37,520 bases of DNA from an uncultured Lachnospiraceae bacterium (GCA_945949085.1 CAMFDJ010000026.1:1-37520), one strand, 5' to 3'. Positions 18,067 to 26,512 are shown, counted from the stretch's first letter. The notes: generated from the letters alone by a model not told the origin. Made by a program: numbers and translations.

Positions 18067-19365
18067 ATGGATTATACAGATGCAGTAGGTTATATCAATC
18101 AGATACAGAAATTTGCAAAGAAAAACACACTTTCTCATACAAAAATGTTTTTGCAGGCGCTTGGAAATCCGGGAGAAAACAGCCGCATCATCCATGTGGC
18201 CGGGACGAACGGCAAAGGCAGTACCTGCAATTATCTGAAAGAACTTTTGACGGCACAGGGCTATCATGTTGGCATGTTTATTTCGCCGCATCTTGTGTCG
18301 ATGCGGGAACGAATCCTTTTGGATGATGCCATGATTACCGAACCGGAATTTGTCAGTTGTTTTGAGACGGTTTATGAGCTTTGGAAAATGCATCAAGATG
18401 ACGAGGGTTGGTATCATCCGACTTTTTTTGAATATCTGTTTCTGATGGCAATGGTCTATTATGAGAAAAAGAAACCGGATTATATCATTCTGGAGACAGG
18501 GATGGGGGGCAGACTCGATGCCACAAATGCCATAGACTGTCCTGCCCTGACAATCATTACGGAAATCGGACTGGATCATCAGCAGTATTTGGGAGAGACA
18601 AAGCAGCTGATAGCAGGCGAAAAGGCTGGAATCATCAAGGCGGGAGCACCACTTGTTTATGCGAAAAGGGAACCGGGCACCGCACGCATTCTGGAGGAAA
18701 GGGCAAAAGAACAAAAGGCAGCAGTATATCCTGTCGATTCTTCTGTTTTTCATCAGATAAATATAAATGACAAAGGCATTGATTTTTGTTATAATTCTCG
18801 TTATTATAATACTATTGAGATTACTTTGCATACATATGCCCCCTATCAGGCGGAGAATGCAGCACTTGCATTGCGGGCATACGAATTACTGTGCAAAGAT
18901 GCGCTCATGGAAAAGGAAAAACTTTGTATGACCATGGGAAGTGCGAGGTGGGCCGGCAGGATGGAGCAGATCATGCCCGGCGTGTTTGTGGATGGTGCGC
19001 ATAATGAAGACGGGATTGATGCATTTATCGAATGCGCCAGACAGATACCGGTCAGCGGCAGAAGAATTCTCATGTTTTCTGTGGTAAGTGACAAAGCATA
19101 CGAACAAATGATGCAAAAACTGGTCGATGCCGCACTTTTCACGGAATATATCGTGGCAGATCTGCAGGATGTAAGGGGATTGAAAGGCGAGGAGCTTGCT
19201 GCCCGTTTTGCGCAGATGACAGGAAAGTGTGTATGCATCCGCCATACAGTGAAAGAAGCATTGGAAACTGCTTTGTCTCACAAAATGGAGGGTGATATGG
19301 TATATGTTGTCGGCTCTCTGTATCTGGTGGGAGAGGTCAAGCAGTGCGTGTGGCAGGAAAAGTGA
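18067..19365 (+). CDS. folC: Folylpolyglutamate synthase / dihydrofolate synthase
   Basis: Adds glutamate to folates and, if bifunctional, makes dihydrofolate from dihydropteroate. 432 residues. Mur-ligase-like fold: P-loop HVAGTNGKGSTCNYLKELL near residue 40, the folate loop FISPHLVSMRERILLDD, the magnesium/ATP segment ILETGMGGRLDATN and LTIITEIGLDHQQYLGET, and the C-terminal domain with MPGVFVDGAHNEDGI. The ribosome site is modest (AGAAGGG, about 11 bp upstream). It is followed without a terminator by a small gene and a TPR gene, probably one transcription unit. Confidence 0.95.
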   Translation: MDYTDAVGYINQIQKFAKKNTLSHTKMFLQALGNPGENSRIIHVAGTNGKGSTCNYLKELLTAQGYHVGMFISPHLVSMRERILLDDAMITEPEFVSCFETVYELWKMHQDDEGWYHPTFFEYLFLMAMVYYEKKKPDYIILETGMGGRLDATNAIDCPALTIITEIGLDHQQYLGETKQLIAGEKAGIIKAGAPLVYAKREPGTARILEERAKEQKAAVYPVDSSVFHQININDKGIDFCYNSRYYNTIEITLHTYAPYQAENAALALRAYELLCKDALMEKEKLCMTMGSARWAGRMEQIMPGVFVDGAHNEDGIDAFIECARQIPVSGRRILMFSVVSDKAYEQMMQKLVDAALFTEYIVADLQDVRGLKGEELAARFAQMTGKCVCIRHTVKEALETALSHKMEGDMVYVVGSLYLVGEVKQCVWQEK

Positions 19366-19407
19366 CTATATACAGGCGTCGGTAGTGTGGCGTGGGAGGA
19401 AGTAACG

Positions 19408-19560
19408 ATGATCAATTTTGAGGAAGAATTAAAGAAGTTTCATCCCAGTCTTGAGATTGAGGATGCAGCTGATGCAATATATAATCAGGATCTGACGGAT
19501 ATGGCAGATATTTTGGTGGGTATGCTCAAGGAAGCAAAGGAAGAAGAACCGGAAGAATAG
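19408..19560 (+). CDS. Small acidic protein of 50 residues, unknown function
   Basis: Reads MINFEEELKKFHPSLEIEDA, then continues with a predicted amphipathic helix (YNQDLTDMADILVGMLKEA) and an acidic tail (KEEEPEE). It has an excellent ribosome site, GGGAGGAAG, 5 bp before the ATG. It is 42 bp after folC and 13 bp before the TPR gene, in the same direction. No cysteines or membrane segment. The tight position, the ribosome site and the protein-like sequence make it a real gene. It may be a partner of the TPR protein, but that is inference. Confidence 0.75.
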   Translation: MINFEEELKKFHPSLEIEDAADAIYNQDLTDMADILVGMLKEAKEEEPEE

Positions 19561-19573
19561 GATGGGATAGACC

Positions 19574-21010
19574 ATGAAGTGTTTTAATTGTGGCTGCGAT
19601 CTGTCTGAGAAGGATTTTTGTACCGGTTGTGGCGTAGATGTTGGAATGTACAAAAAGATCATGCACATATCCAACCGTTATTATAATGATGGACTGGCAA
19701 AGGCAAATGTCAGAGATTTGTCGGGGGCTGTTACCAGTCTGCGACAGAGTCTGAAATTCAATAAAAACAACATTGAGGCCAGAAATCTTCTGGGGCTTGT
19801 CTATTATGAGATGGGCGAGGTTGTTGCGGCGCTGAGTGAGTGGGTCATCAGTAAAAACCTGCGTGCCAAAAAGAATCTGGCAGATGATTACATTGAAGCG
19901 ATCCAGAGTAATCCGACAAGGCTGGATATGATCAATCAGACGGTCAAAAAATATAATCTGTCGCTTCATTACTGTTATCAGGACAGCAAGGATCTGGCGA
20001 TTATCCAGTTGAAAAAAGTACTTTCCCTAAATCCGAGACTTGTTCAGGGGCATCAGCTTCTGGCATTGCTCTATATCGATGCAGAGGAGTGGGAAAAGGC
20101 AAAAAGGGAGCTTGTCAAGTGTTGTAAGATTGACACGAACAATACGACAACACTATCCTACCTGAAATACGTGAATATGATGATACGTGGCTCAGATGAG
20201 GCCGGTGGTACGGCAGTCAAAAAGCGTAAAAATGTCAGTGAGGAGGCTGTTACCTACCAAAGCGGAAATGAGACGATTATTCAGCCGATCAATGTCAAGG
20301 AACCCAGAGGCGCCTCTTCCGTTGTGAACATTTTTATCGGGCTGCTGATAGGACTTGCAGTCAGTTATTTTCTGATTTTACCGGCGCGCATCCAGAGCGC
20401 AAGAAGTAATATGAATGAACAGCTCAAGGCTGTCAGCGAAAATTCAGATGCCAAATCGGCGCGGATCTCGGAGCTTGAGCAGACACTGGAGCAGATCAAG
20501 AGTGAGAATACGGATCTGCAGAATCAGATTGCGGAGTACACAGGTGCGAATGGAGAAAGTCAGAAAGTGGATGTGCTTTTGCAGGCGGCTTCTGATTATC
20601 TGAATGCACCGGACGATAGCTCGCAGGTTGCAGATGTGCTTTACAATGTAGATACGGATTACGTGGAAGAATCCGCTTCGGATGCTTACAGACAGCTTTA
20701 TTATCAACTGATGGCAGCCATTGGCGAAGATACGGCAGACGAGCTGTATGATGCCGGAAAAGCTTCTATCAATCAGAGTGATTATACGACAGCAATATCA
20801 CAGCTTGAAAAAGCGTGGTATTTTTCCAAACATATGGAAGAACCGAATCCCGATATCCTCTATGAGCTTGGACAGGCTTATATGTTAGCCGGAGAAAATG
20901 ACAAGGCAAACAGCACATATCATCAGGTTATGCGTGAGTACCCGGATTCCTCTGCTGCGACCAAAGCGGCAGAGCGGACGGAAGACGAGGGGGATACCGC
21001 CACAGAATAA
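19574..21010 (+). CDS. Zinc-ribbon, TPR-repeat membrane protein with coiled coil
   Basis: 478 residues. The N-terminal zinc ribbon has CxxC pairs (CFNCG and CTGCG). TPR repeats follow at about 30-90 and 130-195 (AVTSLRQSLKFNKNNIEARN, LVQGHQLLALLYIDAEEWEK). One transmembrane helix sits near 255-275 (NIFIGLLIGLAVSYFLILPA), then a coiled coil (about 280-325, ISELEQTLEQIKSENTDLQN), and a C-terminal set of TPRs (TTAISQLEKAWYFSK, PDILYELGQAYMLAGENDKA). N-terminus in the cytoplasm and C-terminal TPRs outside is likely. The function is unknown; it probably scaffolds an envelope complex. A strong terminator follows. Confidence 0.88.
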   Translation: MKCFNCGCDLSEKDFCTGCGVDVGMYKKIMHISNRYYNDGLAKANVRDLSGAVTSLRQSLKFNKNNIEARNLLGLVYYEMGEVVAALSEWVISKNLRAKKNLADDYIEAIQSNPTRLDMINQTVKKYNLSLHYCYQDSKDLAIIQLKKVLSLNPRLVQGHQLLALLYIDAEEWEKAKRELVKCCKIDTNNTTTLSYLKYVNMMIRGSDEAGGTAVKKRKNVSEEAVTYQSGNETIIQPINVKEPRGASSVVNIFIGLLIGLAVSYFLILPARIQSARSNMNEQLKAVSENSDAKSARISELEQTLEQIKSENTDLQNQIAEYTGANGESQKVDVLLQAASDYLNAPDDSSQVADVLYNVDTDYVEESASDAYRQLYYQLMAAIGEDTADELYDAGKASINQSDYTTAISQLEKAWYFSKHMEEPNPDILYELGQAYMLAGENDKANSTYHQVMREYPDSSAATKAAERTEDEGDTATE

Positions 21011-21037
21011 AATGATTTCCATATGGAATCTTACGAA

Positions 21038-21071
21038 AGAGAATGTACAAAACAGTACATTCTCTTTTTTT
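21038..21071 (+). terminator. Rho-independent terminator of the folC-TPR unit
   Basis: Perfect 11-bp stem AGAGAATGTAC (21038-21048) / GTACATTCTCT (21055-21065), 6-nt loop, then six or more T. The T-run continues into TGTAGCGAGG, the left end of the family A repeat. Confidence 0.95.
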
Positions 21072-21076
21072 GTAGC

Positions 21077-21324
21077 GAGGAAGGAAAATGAGCGCGAGCG
21101 AAGCGAGCATTCATTTTCACCCGAGCGTACATGAGTAATTCGTAGAGCGCGAAGCGCGGCGGCTGCGAAGCAGACGGAATTACGAATGCAAGAGGAAGGA
21201 AAATGAGCGCGAGCGAAGCGAGCATTCATTTTCACCCGAGCGTACATGAGTAATTCGTAGAGCGCGAAGCGCGGCGGCTGCGAAGCAGACGGAATTACGA
21301 ATGCAAGAGGAAGGAAAATGAGCG
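21077..21324. repeat. Family A repeat: two identical 115-bp tandem units plus a partial third
   Basis: Units at 21077-21191 and 21192-21306 are identical by eye; a third begins at 21307 and stops after 18 bases. Each unit contains three GCGAAGC motifs, an 8-bp stem GAAAATGA/TCATTTTC, and an outer stem GTAATTC/GAATTAC (21135-21141 and 21177-21183 in unit 1). That outer stem encloses GCGC-GAA-GCGC (21147-21157) and CTGC-GAA-GCAG (21163-21173). The right half matches 4267-4338. Frames through it on either strand are spurious. Confidence 0.93.
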
Positions 21325-21357
21325 TAAAAAAATGAAGTCATGGAAAGGATGAAGAAT

Positions 21358-21699
21358 ATGGAAGAAAAGACATCGCAAATGTTTGAGATCAAGGAGAATT
21401 GTCTGGTCATCAGACTACCGGAGGAGCTGGATCATCATGCGACGCAGAATATCCGCAGGACGGCAGATATTTATCTGTGTGATAACAGGGTACAGCAGAT
21501 TGTATTTGATTTTGCCAAAACCAGGTTTATGGACAGCTCCGGAATCGGTCTTCTGATGGGACGCAATGAAAAAATCAGCTATCTGGGAGGACGGACAATC
21601 GTCACCAATGTCTGTCCGAGAATCCTTCGAATTCTGCGGTTTGCAGGTCTGGATCAGGAACTGTGTATGCTGAACTGTGAGGAGGAGCAAACAGAGTGA
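21358..21699 (+). CDS. spoIIAA: Anti-sigma F factor antagonist (STAS domain)
   Basis: 113 residues, the usual size. In its dephosphorylated form SpoIIAA binds SpoIIAB and frees SigF in the forespore. The STAS motif with the phospho-acceptor serine is clear (FAKTRFMDSSGIGLLMGRNE), as is the N-terminal strand FEIKENCLVIRLPEELDHH. ATG 21358 has AAAGGA 8 bp upstream; an ATG at 21340 has no ribosome site. It is the first gene of the spoIIA operon. The promoter is not obvious: a terminator and family A repeats occupy the upstream space, leaving about 33 bp of unique sequence. Confidence 0.95.
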   Translation: MEEKTSQMFEIKENCLVIRLPEELDHHATQNIRRTADIYLCDNRVQQIVFDFAKTRFMDSSGIGLLMGRNEKISYLGGRTIVTNVCPRILRILRFAGLDQELCMLNCEEEQTE

Positions 21700-21771
21700 G
21701 AAAAGTAGCGAGAAAAGTAGTGAGAGAGCAAGTACCTGAAATAACAATAGCAATAAGGAGAGGAATCGGAT

Positions 21772-22209
21772 ATGAGAAATGAAATGAAGATGAGCATGGA
21801 TGCATTATCGGAGAATGAAGCACTTGCGCGCGTATGTGTTTCGACTTTTCTGACCAAGCTCCATCCAACACTCGAAGAACTTGATGATGTCAGAACAGCT
21901 GTGTCAGAGGCAGTTACCAACGCGATCATACACGGCATGCCAAAAGACCAAAAGGTTTACATAACATGTTCTTATCGAAATAATCTTTTCCGGGTAGAGG
22001 TGGAGGATCATGGGGTTGGCATTGCAGATGTCGATAAGGCGCTGGAACCTTTGTTCACAACAAAACCGGACGAAGAAAGAAGCGGTATGGGTTTTGCGTT
22101 TATGGAAGCGTTTATGGACTCACTCAAAGTCTGGTCCCGGCCCGGGCAGGGAACTGTCGTGATCATGGAGAAGGCAATCGGACCGACCCTTACCCCTGAG
22201 AAGGAGTAA
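21772..22209 (+). CDS. spoIIAB: Anti-sigma F factor / serine kinase
   Basis: 145 residues. A GHKL-type ATPase that holds SigF inactive and phosphorylates SpoIIAA. Motifs: N-box DVRTAVSEAVTNAIIHG, G1 VEDHGVGIADVD, the ATP-lid region LFTTKPDEERSGMGFAFMEA, and a final GTVVIMEKAI. Start ATG 21772 with AAGGAG 11 bp upstream; ATG 21784 is an alternative. The gap from spoIIAA is 72 bp, larger than in Bacillus, and contains two similar stretches (GAGAAAAGTAGCG and GAGAAAAGTAGTGAGAG). Six bases separate it from sigF. Confidence 0.96.
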   Translation: MRNEMKMSMDALSENEALARVCVSTFLTKLHPTLEELDDVRTAVSEAVTNAIIHGMPKDQKVYITCSYRNNLFRVEVEDHGVGIADVDKALEPLFTTKPDEERSGMGFAFMEAFMDSLKVWSRPGQGTVVIMEKAIGPTLTPEKE

Positions 22210-22214
22210 GCTAT

Positions 22215-22934
22215 ATGGAAAACTTACTGCATCTCATTGTACAGGCACAGGCCGGAGATAAGCAGATCAGAGATACATTGATAGAGGAAAATCTGGGATT
22301 GGTGCATCATATCGTGAAGCGATATGCAGGCAGAGGGTATGATAATGAGGAATTGTTTCAGATCGGTTGTATCGGTCTGATTAAGGCAGTTGATCATTTT
22401 GATACGTCATACGATGTGAAATTTTCTACCTATGCAGTGCCGCTGATCATGGGGGAGATACGAAGATTTATGCGTGATAATACGATGCTGAAAATGCCAA
22501 GGAGCGTCAAAGAAAATGCGTGGAAGGTAAGTTCCGCCCGAGAGGAGCTTGCCAAAATGCTGGGAAGGGAACCGACGATTGATGAGATTATGTATCATAC
22601 GAAGCTGACGGAGGAGGAGATTATACTGGCGCTTGATGCACCGACGGAAGTGGAATCCCTGTCAAAACCCATCGGCATGAAGGATGGAAGTGAACTCACG
22701 CTTGCGGAAAAATTGCCGGATCGGTCGGATGAGGAAGGGAAAATAGTCAGCAGTCTTTTTTTGGAGCAACTGCTGCAATATCTGTCAGAGGATGAAAGAT
22801 ATCTGATACGACTGCGCTATTTTGATAACAAGACACAGTCAGAGACGGCAAAATATATGGGAATCACGCAGGTTCAGGTCAGCAGAAGGGAGAAAAAAAT
22901 ATTGCATAAGCTTTGGGAAAAAGGCAATATGTAG
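22215..22934 (+). CDS. sigF: RNA polymerase sporulation sigma factor SigF
   Basis: 239 residues. The first forespore-specific sigma factor. Region 2 (ENLGLVHHIVKRYAGRGYDN, ELFQIGCIGLIKAVDHFDTS, KFSTYAVPLIMGEIRRFMRD) and region 4 (RYLIRLRYFDNKTQSETAKY, MGITQVQVSRREKKIL) are intact, with region 3 between (AREELAKMLGREPTIDEIMY). AAGGAG overlaps the end of spoIIAB. Together with the two preceding genes this is a complete spoIIA operon, direct evidence that the organism has endospore-forming ancestry and probably sporulates. Confidence 0.97.
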   Translation: MENLLHLIVQAQAGDKQIRDTLIEENLGLVHHIVKRYAGRGYDNEELFQIGCIGLIKAVDHFDTSYDVKFSTYAVPLIMGEIRRFMRDNTMLKMPRSVKENAWKVSSAREELAKMLGREPTIDEIMYHTKLTEEEIILALDAPTEVESLSKPIGMKDGSELTLAEKLPDRSDEEGKIVSSLFLEQLLQYLSEDERYLIRLRYFDNKTQSETAKYMGITQVQVSRREKKILHKLWEKGNM

Positions 22935-22939
22935 GCAGG

Positions 22940-22961
22940 ATTGCAGCTTTTCCTGCAATTT
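22940..22961 (+). terminator. Weak terminator after sigF
   Basis: ATTGCAG (22940-22946) / CTGCAAT (22953-22959) with loop CTTTTC; only two or three T follow. The longer hairpin at 22986 may be the effective one. Confidence 0.4.
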
Positions 22962-22985
22962 GGTAAAATCATTCATGTATCGTTT

Positions 22986-23034
22986 AAAGAAATCTTAAGA
23001 ATTCTCCTACCGCTTCTTTAAGATTTCTTTGTTT
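22986..23034. terminator. 13-bp inverted repeat: terminator or response-regulator site
   Basis: AAAGAAATCTTAA (22986-22998) pairs perfectly with TTAAGATTTCTTT (23018-23030), followed by GTTTG. It can end sigF transcription. The left part also reads as an 11-bp direct repeat (TTAAAGAAATC TTAAGAATTC), the arrangement favoured by OmpR-family regulators, and it lies 30-75 bp before the response-regulator gene. I cannot decide between the two roles. Confidence 0.55.
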
Positions 23035-23059
23035 GAATAGAGTACATGGAGGTGAAACG

Positions 23060-23752
23060 ATGGCTACTATTTTGGTATGTGATGATGATCAGGCGATCGT
23101 GGAAGCAATCGCCATCTATCTGTCACAGGAGGGTTATCAGATTTTGAAGGCCTATGACGGCAGGCAGGCGATCGACATCCTGCAAAAGGAGGATGTACAG
23201 CTTTTACTGATTGATGTGATGATGCCGCAGATGGACGGAATCCATGCGGTCATGAAGATCAGAAGCTTCTCCGGTATCCCGATTCTGTTTCTGTCGGCAA
23301 AGTCAGAAGATGTGGATAAAATCCTTGGCTTGAATGTAGGGGCGGACGATTACATCACAAAACCCTTTAACCCTGTTGAGCTGATTGCGAGGGTAAGATC
23401 TTCCCTGCGCCGATACACGTCTTATGGGAGCATCAAGCAGGAGGAAGCGCATACATACTGTGTCGGAGGACTGCAGATTGATGATGATGCCAAGCAGGTA
23501 TCTGTGGATGGCGAGCCGGTAAAGCTGACACCAATGGAATACCAGATATTGCTTCTTCTTGTCAAAAGTCCCGGCAGGGTTTTTTCCACCGAGCAGATTT
23601 ACGAGACAATCTGGAACGAGGATGCTTATGGTGCGGATAATACCGTGGCAGTACATGTGCGCCATATCCGGGAGAAAATTGAGATTAATCCAAAGGAACC
23701 GCGTTATCTGAAGGTGGTCTGGGGAGTCGGCTATAAAGTAGAGAAGCAATGA
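23060..23752 (+). CDS. OmpR-family response regulator
   Basis: 230 residues. Receiver domain 1-120 with acidic pocket D8-D9-D10, phospho-acceptor D52 (LLIDVMMPQMDG) and the K of DDYITKPFNP. A C-terminal winged-helix Trans_reg_C domain follows (VDGEPVKLTPMEYQILLLLV, GRVFSTEQIYETIWNEDAYG, VAVHVRHIREKIEINPKEPR, LKVVWGVGYKVEKQ). ATG 23060 has GGAGGTG 5 bp upstream; a TTG at 23033 without a ribosome site is ignored. It resembles VanR/YycF types. Its partner kinase is the next gene, 61 bp downstream. Confidence 0.95.
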   Translation: MATILVCDDDQAIVEAIAIYLSQEGYQILKAYDGRQAIDILQKEDVQLLLIDVMMPQMDGIHAVMKIRSFSGIPILFLSAKSEDVDKILGLNVGADDYITKPFNPVELIARVRSSLRRYTSYGSIKQEEAHTYCVGGLQIDDDAKQVSVDGEPVKLTPMEYQILLLLVKSPGRVFSTEQIYETIWNEDAYGADNTVAVHVRHIREKIEINPKEPRYLKVVWGVGYKVEKQ

Positions 23753-23813
23753 GACTTTCTGATAGTCAAATTTTACATGATGATAGGATATGTTGATGGG
23801 TAGGAGGATTGAC

Positions 23814-26405
23814 ATGAGTGAAGAAAAAATGCGTATGAGGATAAAAAAGACGGCATTCTGGTACGGCCTGCTCTCGCTTGTCTGTGTGATCATCGCGGCC
23901 GGAACGTTGTTTACCATGTTTTTTGACTGTATGGTGACCAATACGATCGGAGAGATCTATTGGATCAATCCGTTTTGGCAGGATGCGCAGGATTTTGAAC
24001 AGTCAGAGGTTTACGGGCAGATGCTGCACCGCGATGTGGCGGAGCTGTCCCGTTTTTTGACGGTGCGAAGCCAGCTTGAGACAAACGGCAGCTTTGATGA
24101 AGAAAAGACGGTAGATATCATTCCCTATGTATATCGCCAGAAAGGCAAAGTGCCGGAAAAGTATAAGGACATTCAACTGGCCTACAAGCTAGGTGATCTG
24201 ATCGAGTGGTCGCAGGAGGGCTTTGTCTATGTGACGGAGGAAGAAGGAGATAGATCGTATACCTATGAGAGCCAAACGGGTGAAGCAGCCTTGCCTGTGG
24301 GGGACATGCCGGAGCCGGAGGCAACTGAATGGGCAATAGAAGAGGTGACAGTAGAAGCAACCAAGCGGGCAGATAAAGAGGTAATAGAAGAGACTGTCGG
24401 GGAAATACCACAGACTATCCTGCAGGAAACCTTCCGGCAGACAGACGGCAGCAGCCTGTATGATGAGAAACTGCCGGATGGCGTTACCTATGCGGAACTG
24501 GAAAATTTCATACAGACGGCAGCAACGGATCTGTACGAAAACTATGATTCTTATCAGCGGATTTCGAAAAAATTTTCAGAAGACAGTAACTTGAAATACT
24601 TTATGCTCGACGAAAACGGTAAGCTTTTGTTTTCCAATTTTACAATCCGGGAGGACGAAATCGGTGCGATGCAGAAGGCTTTCAAAGGAAGCAACAGCTA
24701 TATCGTTTATGATTATGCAAAAAACCAGATTCAGTGCCACAATATCGGTACGTATTCGGAAATTGCAACAAAGAGCCTGTTTCATGCCTACAGCTATCAG
24801 TTCCCTGAGGGAGGCAAGCTGTATCTGACTGTGCAGGATAAAGATGCAGAATACTTTGAAAGCTATCATACAGCCGGCAGTTATGCCGTGGCACGCAGCG
24901 GTTATGATCAGCTTGCGGGATTCGGTCTGCAAAATGTGATTGCGGCAGGTGTATTCCTGATTTTGGCAGCTTTATTTCTGGTCGTTTATATTGTGCGGAT
25001 TCCGAGAAAAGAGCCTGAGGGACTGTCCGGTTTTGACAGGTGGTATACAGAGATTGCAGCAGGAATTGCGGTTTTCATTGAGGTGGCTTTGTTTTTGGGA
25101 ACAACGCTGCTTGCAGATCTGATGATCTATGAGCCGGGGCTTCCGACGGTCGGTTATCTGCGCAAACGGGAGTGCATGGCACTGCTCATGATTTCTGCGG
25201 CTGTTTTGTATGCTTTGTTCCTGGTATTTCTGGGGTCACTGGTACGACGGATCAAGGCACATACCCTGATCAGAGGAAGTCTGACATATACTGCTTTTGC
25301 ATGGATCAAAAGAAAAATAAAGAAGATAGGGATCTTCTTCCGAAATGCATTTTTGACACTCTTAAATGAAAAGGACTTTGGTATCAGAGTCGTTCTTCCG
25401 CTAACCTGTTATGTATTGCTGAATATCATTTTTGTTCTTGTCTTGCATATTTTTGGTGCGTTTCTGGTCATATTCATGCATGTTATTTTGCTTCGCTTCC
25501 TCTATAAAGAAAACCAGGCCGGAAAAAGCATCATCGAGGGAATCACCAGAATCTGTGACGGGGATCTGACTTATCAGATTGACACAAAAAAGTTAGTCGG
25601 CGATAACAAAATTCTCGCAGAGAATGTGAATCAGATTGGGAATGCCATTGAAAAGGCTGTCAGAACAAGTATGAAGGATGAGAGACTGAAGGCAGATCTG
25701 ATCACCAATGTATCCCACGATATCAAGACACCGCTCACCTCTATCATCAATTATGTGGATCTGTTAAAGCGGGAGAATATTCAGGGCGAACGCGCGCAGG
25801 AATATCTGCGGATTCTGGATGAAAAGTCACAGCGCCTGAAGCAGCTGACACTGGATCTTGTGGAAGCGAGCAAGATTTCGTCCGGTAACATTGTGATCGA
25901 AAAGACGAGACTTAATGTGGAGGAGCTTTTGCAGCAGGCGATCGGGGAATATCAGGAAAAGCTGGAGGAAAGACAGCTTACCGTGATCACTTCCGTGGGT
26001 GCGCAAAACGTGCAGGCATCGCCTCTTATTATCAGCGCGGATCCGCGTCATATGTGGCGCATTCTGGATAATCTGCTTGGCAACATTTGTAAATACGCGC
26101 TTGCCGGAACGAGAGTGTATGTGGATGCCTTGCAAAATGAGAAGCAGCAGGTGGAGCTTGTCATCAAAAATATATCGGCCGGTCCCCTTTCCGTGTCGTC
26201 GGAAGAATTGCAGCAGCGTTTTGTGCGCGGAGATGCTTCGCGAAGCAGCGAGGGAAGCGGACTGGGGCTTTCGATTGCGCGCAATCTGACACTGGCCCAG
26301 GGAGGCAGCTTTGACATCGTTTTGGATGGCGATCTGTTTAAGGTATTGCTCGGTTTTCCACGGCTTGATGGGAGCAGCGGGGACAAAATGACGGACGATC
26401 AATAA
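23814..26405 (+). CDS. Large multi-membrane-span sensor histidine kinase
   Basis: 863 residues. A first helix (YGLLSLVCVIIAAGTLFTMF, about 15-38) precedes a long extracytoplasmic region of about 340 residues, rich in Glu/Thr in one part (EEVTVEATKRADKEVIEETV). Five or so more helices follow (VIAAGVFLILAALFLVVYIV, EIAAGIAVFIEVALFLGTTL, LLMISAAVLYALFLVFLGSL, VVLPLTCYVLLNIIFVLVLH and the next). A HAMP-like linker leads to HisKA with H635 in NVSHDIKTPLTSIINYVDLL. The HATPase domain has an N box (HMWRILDNLLGNICKYAL) and a G2-type box GSGLGLSIARNL. GTAGGAGG lies before ATG 23814, so the ATG-less extension from TTG 23790 is rejected. The stimulus is unknown. A terminator follows at 26475. Confidence 0.93.
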   Translation: MSEEKMRMRIKKTAFWYGLLSLVCVIIAAGTLFTMFFDCMVTNTIGEIYWINPFWQDAQDFEQSEVYGQMLHRDVAELSRFLTVRSQLETNGSFDEEKTVDIIPYVYRQKGKVPEKYKDIQLAYKLGDLIEWSQEGFVYVTEEEGDRSYTYESQTGEAALPVGDMPEPEATEWAIEEVTVEATKRADKEVIEETVGEIPQTILQETFRQTDGSSLYDEKLPDGVTYAELENFIQTAATDLYENYDSYQRISKKFSEDSNLKYFMLDENGKLLFSNFTIREDEIGAMQKAFKGSNSYIVYDYAKNQIQCHNIGTYSEIATKSLFHAYSYQFPEGGKLYLTVQDKDAEYFESYHTAGSYAVARSGYDQLAGFGLQNVIAAGVFLILAALFLVVYIVRIPRKEPEGLSGFDRWYTEIAAGIAVFIEVALFLGTTLLADLMIYEPGLPTVGYLRKRECMALLMISAAVLYALFLVFLGSLVRRIKAHTLIRGSLTYTAFAWIKRKIKKIGIFFRNAFLTLLNEKDFGIRVVLPLTCYVLLNIIFVLVLHIFGAFLVIFMHVILLRFLYKENQAGKSIIEGITRICDGDLTYQIDTKKLVGDNKILAENVNQIGNAIEKAVRTSMKDERLKADLITNVSHDIKTPLTSIINYVDLLKRENIQGERAQEYLRILDEKSQRLKQLTLDLVEASKISSGNIVIEKTRLNVEELLQQAIGEYQEKLEERQLTVITSVGAQNVQASPLIISADPRHMWRILDNLLGNICKYALAGTRVYVDALQNEKQQVELVIKNISAGPLSVSSEELQQRFVRGDASRSSEGSGLGLSIARNLTLAQGGSFDIVLDGDLFKVLLGFPRLDGSSGDKMTDDQ

Positions 26406-26474
26406 GCAAACACAATACGACGGCAGATGTCTGCGACACGAGACATATTGTACCTTGCCGGTAAAAAGAAGAAT

Positions 26475-26512
26475 AAAAAAGTACAGAAGATAGTTTTTCT
26501 GTACTTTTTTTG
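26475..26512 (+). terminator. Rho-independent terminator of the two-component operon
   Basis: AAAAAA-GTACAGAA (26475-26488) pairs with TTCTGTAC-TTTTTTT (26497-26511). The A-run on the left could make it work in both directions. A TATACT immediately after (about 26514) may be the -10 of the channel gene. Confidence 0.9.

Noticed and set aside
17999..18088. 29-codon frame after the valS terminator overlapping the folC start
   Set aside because: No ribosome site; basic, low-complexity product; it ends inside folC in another frame.
20885..21410. Several - strand frames across the 115-bp repeats (Arg/Ala/Ser/Phe-rich)
   Set aside because: All arise from the repeat; the 115-bp period shifts frame each unit, and no ribosome site precedes them. 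A similar frame occurs at 4077-4584 for the same reason.
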